A stretch of DNA of 64,000 bases from a virus, in IMG/VR virus record IMGVR_UViG_3300036846_001134, positions 1-64,000 of that record, one strand, 5' to 3'. Below, piece after piece: positions 1 through 6,672 of the stretch (position 1 is the stretch's first letter; the number at the start of each line of letters is the position of its first letter). A model generated the notes under the pieces. It was not told the DNA's origin. It worked only from the letters and a program-made list of their open reading frames with translations, and did no database searches. A program made the position numbers and the translations under genes.

Positions 1-1
1 G

Positions 2-175
2 AGCTACTACGTGGTCTACGACGCCGACAAGTGCATCGAGCTCTTGCTCGCCGACAGCGACATGACCACCGACGACGCCTGGGAGTACTTCGAGTTCAAT
101 GTCGAGGGCGCCTGGGTGGGCGAGGGCACGCCGGTGTTCATGCGGCGAATCAGTAAAGAGGACCTGGAGGACTGA
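2..175 (+). CDS. C-terminal fragment of an unknown protein (5' end outside window)
   Basis: The frame is open from the first bases to a TGA at 173-175 and gives 57 residues, acidic and aromatic-rich (DDAWEYFEFNVEGAWVGEG). The next gene starts one base later, so it lies in the same rightward operon. No family is recognised, and the true start lies before the window. Confidence 0.6.
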   Translation, partial: SYYVVYDADKCIELLLADSDMTTDDAWEYFEFNVEGAWVGEGTPVFMRRISKEDLED

Positions 176-176
176 T

Positions 177-602
177 ATGCCGGTTAAGAAACGATCCACC
201 AACAGCAACCGGGGGCGCCTGGCAGGCGACACGGCGATGACCGAGCGGCTCAGGCAGTGCCTGCAAGCGGGCAACGTCGAGAACCTGTTCCCGCTGCTCA
301 AGGAGTGGCCGGCCGAGGAGCTGAACCAGGTGGGGCTCGACATCAACCGCTACCGCAAGCTTGCGCGGCGCATGATGCGCGGGCGCTTCGCCCAGTTCGT
401 GCGCGAGAAGGACCTGGCCCATAACGCGAGCCCCGAGACTCTGCGCCAGCTGGAGATGGTGTGCGACCGCGAGATCCTGTCGATTGAGCTGGTGCTCGCC
501 GAGATCCACGGCGTGGTGCTCTACTACCAGGGCGTGCATCAGCTCCCGCCCCAGCCGCCCAAGCCGCGCCAGGCGCCGCCGGGGATACCCAAGGTCAACT
601 GA
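177..602 (+). CDS. Unknown small helical protein, 141 aa
   Basis: ATG 177 was chosen because it follows the upstream TGA by one base; an in-frame ATG at 99 would overlap the previous gene. The protein has a basic N-terminus, a helical middle (LRQCLQAGNVENLFPLLKEW) and a proline-rich tail (QLPPQPPKPRQAPPG). No known domain is recognised. It sits second in a tightly packed rightward operon with the coiled-coil and HNH genes that follow. Confidence 0.6.
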   Translation: MPVKKRSTNSNRGRLAGDTAMTERLRQCLQAGNVENLFPLLKEWPAEELNQVGLDINRYRKLARRMMRGRFAQFVREKDLAHNASPETLRQLEMVCDREILSIELVLAEIHGVVLYYQGVHQLPPQPPKPRQAPPGIPKVN

Positions 603-618
603 AGGACAGGGCCGCTCG

Positions 619-1320
619 ATGGAGAGCGAATACCAAAAGACCATTCGGGAACGGCTGGATCAGGCGCTTCACGAGCGCCTGATCTGGGAGGCCCGGTGGG
701 CGCAGGCCCAGTGGGAAAAAGAGCGGCCCGAACGGGAGCGCCGGGAGCGTGAGCTCGCGATCTACGAGAAGTATGCGGCGGACATGCGGGTGCGCCTGGC
801 GGAGCGCAAGCGGCGGGAGGCCGAAGCCGAGGCGCGGGCGCAGCTGGAGCGGGAAGCGCGCCAGAAGGAACGCCTGGCGCGGGAGGCGCGCGAACAGGCC
901 GAGCGCGAGGCGCGCCAGGGGGAGCAGCTCGCGCGGGAAGCACGCGAGCAGGCCGAGCGCGACGCGCGCCGGAAGCAACGCCTGGAGCAGGAGGAGCGCG
1001 AGCGGCCCGCGCGGGAAGAGCGCCAGCGGCAGGCGCGGGAAAAACAGGAGAAGCGCGAGCTAGAGGCCGAGCGCGAGCGCGCGGAGCGGCGCGCCAGCCA
1101 CCACCGGGCCAGGCAGCGCGAGCCCTTCGTGCTGGCCCTGGGCGAGGAGGCGTTCGGCCAGCGGCGCCTGATGCTCGCCGCCTGTGGCTACGCCGCGCGC
1201 CTGATCGAGCGCGCTATACCGATCACTCCCTTCCACGAGATGGAGGAGATTCTCTGCCGGGGCGAACGCTCGGGCAACTGGGTCGGGCGCCGGTGGGACC
1301 GGCCGGGGGAAGATCTATGA
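619..1320 (+). CDS. Long charged coiled-coil protein, 233 aa
   Basis: ATG 619 follows the previous stop with a GAAGGACAGGG-like ribosome site. Residues about 35-175 are an almost unbroken run of Glu, Arg, Lys, Ala and Gln with repeated LAREAREQAERE blocks, predicting one long helix or coiled coil. The C-terminal 60 residues look globular (FVLALGEEAFGQRRLMLAACGYAARLIERA). Function is unknown. The gene overlaps the HNH nuclease by ATGA. Confidence 0.65.
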   Translation: MESEYQKTIRERLDQALHERLIWEARWAQAQWEKERPERERRERELAIYEKYAADMRVRLAERKRREAEAEARAQLEREARQKERLAREAREQAEREARQGEQLAREAREQAERDARRKQRLEQEERERPAREERQRQAREKQEKRELEAERERAERRASHHRARQREPFVLALGEEAFGQRRLMLAACGYAARLIERAIPITPFHEMEEILCRGERSGNWVGRRWDRPGEDL

Positions 1321-1802
1321 TTTTCTACCGCGCGAACGACCACCAGTTCGGCCCCGGCAAGTCGCACCTCGTGGACGACGCCGATCCCCTGAAGCTGTAC
1401 TGCGGCCGGTGGATCAGGGACGTTCCGGGCAGCCTGGAGCCCGCTGGCCCCACGCGCGCCCTCTGCCAGAACTGCGTGCAGGCGGTCGAAAGGCGTGAGC
1501 AGCACCGGGTGGAGCAGCAACGCCAGCGCGAGTTCGCCGAGCAACGGCGGGCGGAACGCGCGCGGCAGGACGCCGAGTGGCACGCGCGCTACGCCGAATA
1601 TCTGGAAAGCCCCGAGTGGGCCGAGCGGCGTGAGCGGGTAATGCGGCGCGCCGGCTGGATCTGCGAGGGCTGCGGCGCGCGGCGGGCAACCGAGGTGCAC
1701 CACCTCACCTACGAGCACGTCCGCAAGGAATTTCTGTGGGAGCTGCGGGCGGTCTGCCGCGACTGCCACGAGCGCTTCCATGATGTCGATGACGACGATT
1801 GA
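1317..1802 (+). CDS. HNH endonuclease
   Basis: A 161-residue protein whose C-terminal third is a zinc-binding HNH nuclease module: CEGC near residue 120, then EVHHLTYEH, then CRDCHERFH. HNH enzymes cut DNA with a beta-beta-alpha-metal active site; in phages they serve packaging, homing or defence. A CxxC pair near residue 57 and a charged helical linker precede the domain. ATG 1317 overlaps the upstream TGA. The terminase lies 17 kb away, so a packaging role cannot be assumed. The family call is firm; the role is open. Confidence 0.85.
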   Translation: MIFYRANDHQFGPGKSHLVDDADPLKLYCGRWIRDVPGSLEPAGPTRALCQNCVQAVERREQHRVEQQRQREFAEQRRAERARQDAEWHARYAEYLESPEWAERRERVMRRAGWICEGCGARRATEVHHLTYEHVRKEFLWELRAVCRDCHERFHDVDDDD

Positions 1803-1803
1803 G

Positions 1804-2139
1804 TTACGTCTTGGGCGTGGCCACCAGGGTCTTGACCGCCGGCCCCAGGCGCTGCTGCTGGAAGTCCAGCCCGCCGGCCTCGGCGGCGGCGGTGTAGACC
1901 GCCCAGGAGGGCTCGTCGCCCAGCTGCTGGCCGTAGGAGGGGCTCTCCTTCAGCTGCGTCTCATACTCCTCCACGAGCACGATATTCTGATTCCAGGCCT
2001 TGTCCTGGGCTTTGGTCAACAACCACGGATCGAGCGCGTTGCCGCTCGCGTCCACCACCGCGCCGGGATTCCTCGCGGTCTCGGCGGTCTCTTTCTTGGC
2101 GGGAAAAACATCTCCCACGTTCGCCACGATTGCACCCAC
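1804..2139 (-). CDS. Unknown protein, 111 aa, GTG start
   Basis: GTG at 2139 was chosen because AAAGGAGG lies six bases upstream; the longer open frame to 2232 runs through a terminator hairpin. The sequence (GAIVANVGDVFPAKKETAETARNPGAVVD) is not recognised. It is convergent with the HNH gene, with one base between the stops. A strong minus-strand terminator lies just upstream, so it must have a separate promoter or depend on read-through. Confidence 0.6.
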   Translation of the reverse strand: MGAIVANVGDVFPAKKETAETARNPGAVVDASGNALDPWLLTKAQDKAWNQNIVLVEEYETQLKESPSYGQQLGDEPSWAVYTAAAEAGGLDFQQQRLGPAVKTLVATPKT

Positions 2140-2170
2140 GTTTTGCCTCCTTTGAAGTCGCACGCTTGCA

Positions 2171-2225
2171 TAAAAAACGCCCGCCCGCATCCCCTGGCAC
2201 AGGCATAGCGGGGCGCGGACGGGCA
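2171..2225 (-). terminator. Rho-independent terminator, leftward
   Basis: Read on the minus strand, a GC-rich hairpin of about 15 base pairs (arms starting GCCCGTCCGCGCCCC) with a roughly 15-base loop is followed by six T. It would end transcription of the 2304-2723 gene. Its T-run is only about 20 bases from the ribosome site of the next leftward gene. Confidence 0.8.
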
Positions 2226-2303
2226 TCGCCAATTCCCAAAACCCAAAAGGCAGGTGTTATGTCCAGGTGCATTATAGCACCGGGCGCGGCCGCTCGCGGG
2301 CGG

Positions 2304-2723
2304 CTACCGCTTCGGCTGGGCGTCGGGCGGCTTGCCGCCGCCGTCGGGCGGCTTGTCGGGCGGCGGGATCGGCTTGTCGGTCACGATCCAGCGGTACGCC
2401 CTGCGGCCGCCGCCCACCACGATGACCAATAACAGGCCCTTGCCGGTGATCCCGTCGGAGGGATCGAGCGGCGGCCAGACGGTGCCGGGCGGCGGCCAGG
2501 TGCCCGGCGGGTTGGGGTCGGGAACGAAGACCGGGAAGTCCGGGGGCCAGACTGTCGGCGGAAGCTCGTTGTCGATTCCGGGCGGCAGCGGGGGCAGCCC
2601 GTGCCACACATAAGGCGGCAGCCCCTGGTCGGGGTGCTCGCCGCCGGGTACTCCGTAATCTGGATCGACCGGACCCTTGCCGCCCTCGATCACCGTTCCA
2701 TACACTAGAGCTTTTTCTGCCAT
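2304..2723 (-). CDS. Proline-rich unknown protein, 139 aa
   Basis: ATG 2723 was chosen over a longer frame because a GAGGAAA ribosome site precedes it and the upstream residues are non-protein-like. The middle is rich in Pro, Gly and Trp (GTWPPPGTVWPPLDP). One short hydrophobic stretch (GLLLVIVVGGG) could be a membrane or buried segment. The C-terminus is again Pro/Lys-rich. It is transcribed divergently from the HTH gene at 2953. Confidence 0.55.
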   Translation of the reverse strand: MAEKALVYGTVIEGGKGPVDPDYGVPGGEHPDQGLPPYVWHGLPPLPPGIDNELPPTVWPPDFPVFVPDPNPPGTWPPPGTVWPPLDPSDGITGKGLLLVIVVGGGRRAYRWIVTDKPIPPPDKPPDGGGKPPDAQPKR

Positions 2724-2851
2724 GTTGGTTTTTCCTCGCTTTCGTTGAATACCGCCATGATTTTCTCGCTTTCGCCTTGGAGCCCGCCGCGTGTGAGCGC
2801 GACGGCACGGGACGATCATAACCCACGGCGGTAAACCATAGATGACAAACA

Positions 2852-2939
2852 ATTCGCGCATTTCTTGCAACACTTGCACGAAGTGTACGCGCGGAACATT
2901 TCAAACCTTGCGTTCCTAGCAATTCACATATTTCACATA
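2852..2939. repeat. 9-bp degenerate repeat array in divergent promoter region
   Basis: Between the divergent genes at 2723 and 2953, an AT-rich stretch reads in 9-base steps: ATTCGCGCA, TTTCTTGCA, ACACTTGCA at 2852-2878, weaker units, then ATTCACATA and TTTCACATA at 2922-2939. The same motif recurs in other intergenic regions of this genome, so it is probably a binding array for a phage regulator. This is inference from position and recurrence. Confidence 0.55.
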
Positions 2940-2952
2940 TAGAATCTTGGGC

Positions 2953-3432
2953 ATGAGTCCACGCCATCTCTACACCCGAGAGCAGATCAAGCGCCGCATG
3001 GTGCTCGATCTGTTCACTACCACACCACTAGCCGGCGACGCCGAGATCGGGCGCGCCGCCGGGGTCAGCGAGAGCACCGTCAGCCGCATCCGCAAACGCG
3101 TCAACGACGGCTGGAGCCGGGAGGAAATCATCCTCGGCCACAAACGCGGCCCCCGTCCGGGACGGCGGGCGCTCGACCGGCTGCGCCAGATATTCGTCTC
3201 CCATCCGTTTAGTAAAACCAACCACCTAGTCGAGTGGCTGAACAGCAGCACCGCCTGGGCGGAAGCCTTTCAGTCCGCCGGAATCCTGGGAACGGACCAG
3301 GCGGTGGACGCTTCCGGCGTGGACGCCGACATCCGCGAACGCATCAAAAATTGCAACCGGCGGTGGTGCATTCAATTCAAGCGCCACCACGACCAGGACA
3401 TCCTCGCTAAACCGTGGAAACTGGAGGACTAA
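2953..3432 (+). CDS. Helix-turn-helix DNA-binding protein, 159 aa
   Basis: Residues about 25-50 (DAEIGRAAGVSESTVSRIRKRV) form a clear HTH of the resolvase/transposase type with a good recognition helix. The rest (KRGPRPGRRALDRLRQIF...) is basic then mixed. ATG 2953 is preferred to TTG 2947; neither has a good Shine-Dalgarno sequence. The gene lies directly after the 9-bp repeat array and is convergent with a VRR-NUC nuclease, stops overlapping. It is plausibly a transcription regulator of the phage; target unknown. Confidence 0.7.
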   Translation: MSPRHLYTREQIKRRMVLDLFTTTPLAGDAEIGRAAGVSESTVSRIRKRVNDGWSREEIILGHKRGPRPGRRALDRLRQIFVSHPFSKTNHLVEWLNSSTAWAEAFQSAGILGTDQAVDASGVDADIRERIKNCNRRWCIQFKRHHDQDILAKPWKLED

Positions 3433-3755
3433 GCGGCGGCCGCCGCCGGCAGCACCCCCTCGGCCGCCAGCCCCGCGAGGAACGCGGCCGCTTCCTGGGA
3501 GGAATGAATCACCGCCACCTGGGCACCCGCCCTTTGCCAGGCGAGGAGGCGCGCCTTCTGGAGCGGGGTAGCATCCTCGCCCGGCACCTTGAGCTCCAGC
3601 TCCAGGTGACATCCCTGTATCAACGCATACAAGTCCGGGTCGCCGGCCTGGGAGAAGGCCGTCCCGTGCCGCTTGCGAACGACCGCGCCGGGATACTGTG
3701 CGCAAATTAACTTGACGACAGTCTGTGTGATCGAACTCTCTCGGGGTCTGGGCAT
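3429..3755 (-). CDS. VRR-NUC domain nuclease
   Basis: The 108-residue product matches the stand-alone VRR-NUC fold, a PD-(D/E)XK nuclease: conserved GDPDLYA, then ELELKVPG carrying the E-x-K pair, then TPLQKARLLAWQRAGAQVAV. Phage members are single-domain, Holliday-junction-resolvase-like enzymes used in recombination or replication. ATG 3755 (MPRPRESS) gives the usual family length; the frame is open upstream to 3857. All expected catalytic residues are present. Confidence 0.85.
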   Translation of the reverse strand: MPRPRESSITQTVVKLICAQYPGAVVRKRHGTAFSQAGDPDLYALIQGCHLELELKVPGEDATPLQKARLLAWQRAGAQVAVIHSSQEAAAFLAGLAAEGVLPAAAAA

Positions 3756-3890
3756 GGCTTGCAAAGGCGACCGGGTTGAGTTACGATTGTCGCGCAGATT
3801 TCCCACCATGCGGCAGAAATTCCTCAAGCCGTACTCTTCCACACACAAAACAACCACCCCGGCCCCAAAAGGGGGCTCATCGGGGGCTCA

Positions 3891-4106
3891 TGGGGGTTCA
3901 AAAGTTACACTTTAAGACCCCCGGCCCAACTTGCTGACCCCTCACGGTTTATGAAGCGAGGGGGTTCAGGGGGTTCAAAAGTTTGTATCCTTAGCGTGAG
4001 ACAAATTTATCATCTTTATTGATACAAAGTTTAGACCCCCCAAGACCCCCCGCCCTCAAAACAAGCAACTTAGCTCCACCCCCCCTTTGAACCCCCCTGA
4101 ACCCCC
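3891..4106. repeat. G/C-tract inverted repeats around an AT-rich centre (origin-like)
   Basis: GGGGGTTCA occurs at 3892-3900, 3960-3968 and 3969-3977; its complement TGAACCCCC occurs at 4088-4096 and 4098-4106. TTTGTATC (3982-3989) and GATACAAA (4021-4028) flank an AT-rich 31-base centre. Together they form a long imperfect inverted repeat with arms of about 32 bases. No gene is visible. The layout resembles a replication origin or a multi-site operator, but there is no direct proof. Confidence 0.5.
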
Positions 4107-4109
4107 TAT

Positions 4110-4570
4110 GGAGCCCTTTTAATCTTTGGCCAAATTGGGGTGGCTCACCTGGCGAGCTATCGGGAATTTACCCGATATGGGTTCCAAACTCGCCCGCGTC
4201 GCCTAATAGACTCGCGCGCGCGTCGTCTCGTGCTTCGAAGCTGGCGGCTGGTGCTTGGGACCCCCGGACCACGAGGCCGACGCCGATGGAACCGGGATGG
4301 GACCCGCTCGGGGAATATACCCCCAGGCCGGATGGGACCCCCGTGGGCAGAACCTCGAATCGTGCGGGGGGAATAATAACCACACCAGGCCTCGCGCGCG
4401 TAGCCTACAGAGAGGCCCTGGGTACGGGGTAGGTCTTGGCCCTGGCGTAGCCCACGGCAAGCCGTCGGTACGAGCCCACGGCCAGCACCACAGCCACGTG
4501 TTGTCGCCTAGCTTCCGATAAGCAGCATTATGTCAACTCCTGAGTGTTGCAAGCAAAGGACTTAGCTGCA
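4110..4570. other. Non-coding GC-rich stretch, possibly structured RNA
   Basis: No open frame here looks like protein. The sequence is rich in short inverted repeats, for example CGGG(AATTTA)CCCG at 4159-4172, and in internal duplications: GGATGGGACCC occurs twice (about 4293 and 4328) and GCCCACGGC twice (about 4449 and 4474). With the hairpin at 4627-4696 it could be a structured RNA gene or a control region. Its nature is unresolved. Confidence 0.3.
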
Positions 4571-4591
4571 AATCGGGGTGAAACTACTCGC

Positions 4592-4618
4592 ATTTCGCAT
4601 ATTTCCCACTTTTCGGGC
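4592..4618. repeat. Three 9-bp repeat units
   Basis: ATTTCGCAT, ATTTCCCAC and TTTTCGGGC follow one another at exact 9-base steps and match the dispersed 9-bp motif. An inverted GGGGTGAAA box (complement of TTTCACCCC) lies just upstream at 4575-4583. Confidence 0.4.
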
Positions 4619-4626
4619 AGGGAAAA

Positions 4627-4696
4627 GCCCTAGGACGCGTCGCAGACGAGGGGGTCTCTAGACCATCACCCAGCCTCCGGCGACGCAGTCTAGGGC
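4627..4696. repeat. Strong imperfect hairpin, 17-base arms
   Basis: The arm at 4627-4643 pairs with 4680-4696 at 14 of 17 positions, the three mismatches forming one internal loop. A smaller GTCTC-TAGAC element lies inside. No T-run follows on either strand, so it is not a simple terminator. It may be the core of a structured RNA or a DNA cruciform. About 200 bases to the first promoter hold nothing else I can identify. Confidence 0.55.
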
Positions 4697-4833
4697 CATC
4701 CCCGCCCCAGCCAGGGCCATTTGGAAACCCCTCCAGAATTCACTCTCCCGAGGTCTATCCCCAGGCTTTGTTAAGACTTCGTACTATTCCTCACCCATCC
4801 TATTCGCGCCATTTTCGCGTCTGCCCTGGTGCG

Positions 4834-4946
4834 TTTCACCCCAAGAATTTCAAATTTCACCCCAAAGTTTTTTGGCCGCTAAGTGCCTTTCTTTGCAACG
4901 TTTCACCCCAAGAAAATTGACAAAAAACCGTCTGCCGTTGCATTCT
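4834..4946 (+). promoter_or_regulatory. Promoter P1 with three TTTCACCCC boxes
   Basis: TTGACA at 4917-4922 and a weak -10 (CATTCT, 4941-4946, 18-base spacer) lie upstream of the first small gene. TTTCACCCC boxes stand at 4834-4842, 4855-4863 and 4901-4909; the last ends seven bases before the -35, the same geometry as the other promoters of this set. P1 is the most divergent and has the most boxes. Confidence 0.65.
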
Positions 4947-4989
4947 GGGATCACGGCAGCCGAGACGGCAGCCGACAAGGACTTACCCC

Positions 4990-5583
4990 ATGACGACGAC
5001 GACAGCAACACCGACAGCAACACCCTCCGCCCAGGACATAGCCCGCAAGCTACAGCATGCCCTAGTCTTGGCCGGGCTCCACGTGACCGAGGGCAAGAGC
5101 GAGCAGGCCAAGGACTTACGCCTGGCCTTGAAGCTCATCACCGAGTGCCTTACCCCTGCCCAGGTGGACCAGGCCAGGGCCACGCTGAAGGCCATGAAGG
5201 CGCCCAAAGCCCCCACGGTTACCCCCGTGACCATCACCCACGTGCCCATGCAGACTGGCCGCGCCCCGCAAGCCCCTCCCAGGCTAGCGGCAGCGCCGCC
5301 AGCGCCTAAGCCGACCAGCCTTGAGTCCGCGATTAGCAGCTTTCCCCCTGTGTTCGGCTTCCGGCATTTCGCCGATTCGATCCGGTTTCGGATTAGCCCC
5401 TCCGAAAGCCTGGTTACCCCCGAGGGTAAGATCCTGCTCGCCGTCCACCGCCTGGCCAAGGGCTCGACCACGGAGAGCGCCTTGTTCGGGAAAGTCAGCC
5501 CGGAAGGACTGCGGAGTCAGGTCGCGGCATGGGCCGCGACTAAGACCGGAGAGATAAGCTATGACCAAAGAGATAAGCTATGA
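4990..5583 (+). CDS. Unknown protein, 197 aa, first gene of the small-gene cluster
   Basis: ATG 4990 follows the leader AAGGACTTACCCC. The N-terminus is Thr-rich, residues 15-70 look helical, residues 70-110 form a Pro/Ala-rich linker, and residues 110-190 look globular (FGFRHFADSIRFRISPSESL...GKILLAVHRLAKG). No family is recognised. The last codons lie in a 19-base tandem duplication that also creates the start of the next gene, so the two overlap. Confidence 0.65.
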   Translation: MTTTTATPTATPSAQDIARKLQHALVLAGLHVTEGKSEQAKDLRLALKLITECLTPAQVDQARATLKAMKAPKAPTVTPVTITHVPMQTGRAPQAPPRLAAAPPAPKPTSLESAISSFPPVFGFRHFADSIRFRISPSESLVTPEGKILLAVHRLAKGSTTESALFGKVSPEGLRSQVAAWAATKTGEISYDQRDKL

Positions 5584-5588
5584 CCAAA
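5551..5588 (+). repeat. Perfect 19-bp tandem duplication
   Basis: GAGATAAGCTATGACCAAA occurs twice in direct contact (5551-5569, 5570-5588), followed by GAG. The duplication adds codons to the end of the upstream gene and gives a second copy of the downstream start. Only the second ATG (5580) opens the small membrane-protein frame. Confidence 0.85.
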
Positions 5589-5678
5589 GAGTTACTCCAG
5601 AACGTCGCCATCGCGCTACTGATTGTAGCCCTCTGGCTAGGCTTCGCGGCTGTGGTCGCCGAATCGCTCACGCCGTGA
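5580..5678 (+). CDS. Single-pass membrane peptide, 32 aa
   Basis: ATG 5580 to TGA 5678. The product is MTKELLQNVAIALLIVALW followed by LGFAAVVAESLTP: one strongly hydrophobic helix with short polar ends. It overlaps the end of the preceding gene, suggesting translational coupling. Tiny inner-membrane peptides like this are common in phage early regions; the role is unknown. Confidence 0.5.
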   Translation: MTKELLQNVAIALLIVALWLGFAAVVAESLTP

Positions 5679-5725
5679 TGGCGCTGGCGACGGGAGATCC
5701 ACCGGGCATGGCATAACCCATGCGA

Positions 5726-5770
5726 TTTCACCCCCACTCGCTTGACAAAAATCGAGCGATGCGGCAAACT
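5726..5770 (+). promoter_or_regulatory. Promoter P2 (TTTCACCCC box, TTGACA, CAAACT)
   Basis: TTTCACCCC at 5726-5734, a seven-base gap, TTGACA at 5742-5747, a 17-base spacer containing TCGAGCGAT, and CAAACT at 5765-5770. It belongs to the set of six near-identical promoters and drives the 48-residue gene at 5819. Confidence 0.75.
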
Positions 5771-5818
5771 GGTTTCAGTGGCGCGAGAAACGCCCAGGAC
5801 TTAGAGGAGACTTACCCC

Positions 5819-5965
5819 ATGACGAACGCTAACTTCAACGCCGATGACTTTGACCTGATGGAACAGACCGACACCTACCTGGCCAGCCTGGACCTGGAGA
5901 TGGTCTGGGAATATGCGGACGCCCATGACGACCTGGCCAACTGGCTCAAGGCGGACCTGGACTAA
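5819..5965 (+). CDS. Acidic small protein, 48 aa
   Basis: ATG 5819 is preceded by AGAGGAGACTTACCCC, a strong ribosome site with the ACCCC-ATG context shared by this cluster. The product is very acidic (NADDFDLMEQTDTYL...DAHDDLANWLKADLD). No family is recognised. The stop TAA overlaps the first base of ribozyme HHR1's stem I. Confidence 0.65.
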   Translation: MTNANFNADDFDLMEQTDTYLASLDLEMVWEYADAHDDLANWLKADLD

Positions 5966-6020
5966 ATCCCCTGACGATGGCCCACTGGGAAGGGGCCGAA
6001 ATGCCGCGAGGCATCGGGAT
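5966..6020 (+). ncRNA. Hammerhead ribozyme HHR1 (type I)
   Basis: Core CTGACGA 5971-5977, one extra U (5978), stem II GGCCC 5979-5983 with GGGCC 5993-5997, GAA 5998-6000, stem III 6001-6005 with 6010-6014 closed by a GCGA tetraloop, cleavage nucleotide C6015. Stem I is AUCCC 5966-5970 with GGGAU 6016-6020, five perfect pairs. Predicted cut: 6015|6016. The released 3' RNA begins GGGAUAUUUCCC, itself a 4-bp hairpin. Confidence 0.85.
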
Positions 6021-6046
6021 ATTTCCCACAGAGAGAAACACACACC

Positions 6047-6313
6047 ATGACGACCACACAGACCATCGACACCGACGCCTTGCTGGCCCAGCTGGAGGCC
6101 CTCCGGGCGGAGAACGACAAGCTGCGCACGCAGCCCAGGACGGCATCGCCGCTAACCCTGCGGGTAAGCGAGAAGGGCGCCTTGAGCGTCTACGGCATGG
6201 GCCGCTTCCCGGTCACGCTGTACCGCGAGCAGTGGACCAAGCTGCTCGGCTACGCCGACCAGATCCGCGAGTTCATCCGGGTGAACGACGCCAGCCTCGC
6301 GACCAAGCAGTAA
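6047..6313 (+). CDS. Small conserved-looking phage protein, 88 aa
   Basis: ATG 6047 lies 32 bases after the predicted HHR1 cut. A leucine-rich helix (DALLAQLEALRAENDKL) is followed by a compact domain SPLTLRVSEKGALSVYGMGR and FPVTLYREQWTKLLGYADQI. The second half reads like a small DNA-associated or hypothetical phage domain, but I cannot name it. Its stop is followed immediately by HHR2. Confidence 0.65.
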   Translation: MTTTQTIDTDALLAQLEALRAENDKLRTQPRTASPLTLRVSEKGALSVYGMGRFPVTLYREQWTKLLGYADQIREFIRVNDASLATKQ

Positions 6314-6379
6314 CTCCCCTGACGATGGCCTATGGGGATAGGCCGAATGGCTCATGCCGGGAGGCATTGGCCACGGGAG
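6314..6379 (+). ncRNA. Hammerhead ribozyme HHR2 (variant, long stem III)
   Basis: Stem I CUCCC 6314-6318 with GGGAG 6375-6379; core CTGACGA 6319-6325 plus extra U6326; stem II GGCCUAU 6327-6333 with AUAGGCC 6338-6344, loop GGGG; GAA 6345-6347; stem III 6348-6358 with 6363-6373 (10 of 11 pairs, GGGA loop). The site is C6374. The pair next to the site is U-A, reversed from the canonical A15.1-U16.1, so activity needs testing. Stem II and stem III covary with the other copies. Confidence 0.7.
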
Positions 6380-6390
6380 ATACCCACACC

Positions 6391-6558
6391 ATGACGACGA
6401 CTTACAACGGCCTGATTCAGGCCATGACCATCATCCATGCGGCCAAGAGCGAAGTTACCCGCGAGGAAGGCATGATGATTACCCCGCACTGGCGCATGCT
6501 GCTGCATGCCGGGGAGTACCTGAACAGGCAGGCCACTGACTTACTCCGAGGTGAGTAA
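6391..6558 (+). CDS. Small unknown protein, 55 aa
   Basis: ATG 6391 lies only 16 bases after the predicted HHR2 cut. The only Shine-Dalgarno-like sequence is the GGGAG that forms the 3' strand of ribozyme stem I. The product is helical (NGLIQAMTIIHAAKSEVTRE, then MMLHAG-like ends); no family is recognised. A hairpin and promoter P3 follow. Confidence 0.6.
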   Translation: MTTTYNGLIQAMTIIHAAKSEVTREEGMMITPHWRMLLHAGEYLNRQATDLLRGE

Positions 6559-6568
6559 GTCGCAACCG

Positions 6569-6598
6569 GGTGGGCTAAGTCTAGCGGCTAGGCCCACC
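6569..6598 (+). terminator. Terminator-like hairpin without T-run
   Basis: GGTGGGC at 6569-6575 pairs with GGCCCACC at 6591-6598 around a TA-containing loop, nine to ten pairs with one bulge. It separates the HHR2-linked gene from promoter P3. No U-tract follows, so it may be a 3' stabiliser or a Rho-assisted stop rather than an intrinsic terminator. Confidence 0.45.
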
Positions 6599-6601
6599 GC
6601 G

Positions 6602-6646
6602 TTTCACCCCAAGTTGCTTGACAATTTTCGAGCGATTTGAGAAACT
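6602..6646 (+). promoter_or_regulatory. Promoter P3 (TTTCACCCC box, TTGACA, GAAACT)
   Basis: TTTCACCCC 6602-6610, seven-base gap, TTGACA 6618-6623, 17-base spacer with TCGAGCGATTT, GAAACT 6641-6646. It drives the gene at 6673 and probably the genes after HHR3. Confidence 0.8.
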
Positions 6647-6672
6647 GGAAATCGAGCGAGGAGATACACCCC

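Noticed and set aside
3891-4106. CRISPR array
   Set aside because: Repeats are 9 bases, clustered and inverted, without regular spacers or cas genes.
4255-4521. 88-codon frame in the non-coding segment
   Set aside because: Residue order is unlike protein, there is no ribosome site, and the segment is dominated by repeats.
5600-5700. Possible tenth hammerhead overlapping the 5580-5678 gene
   Set aside because: GAA, a long stem III and C-GGGAG are present at 5661-5700, but no CUGANGA core or stem I partner lies upstream. At most a decayed relic.
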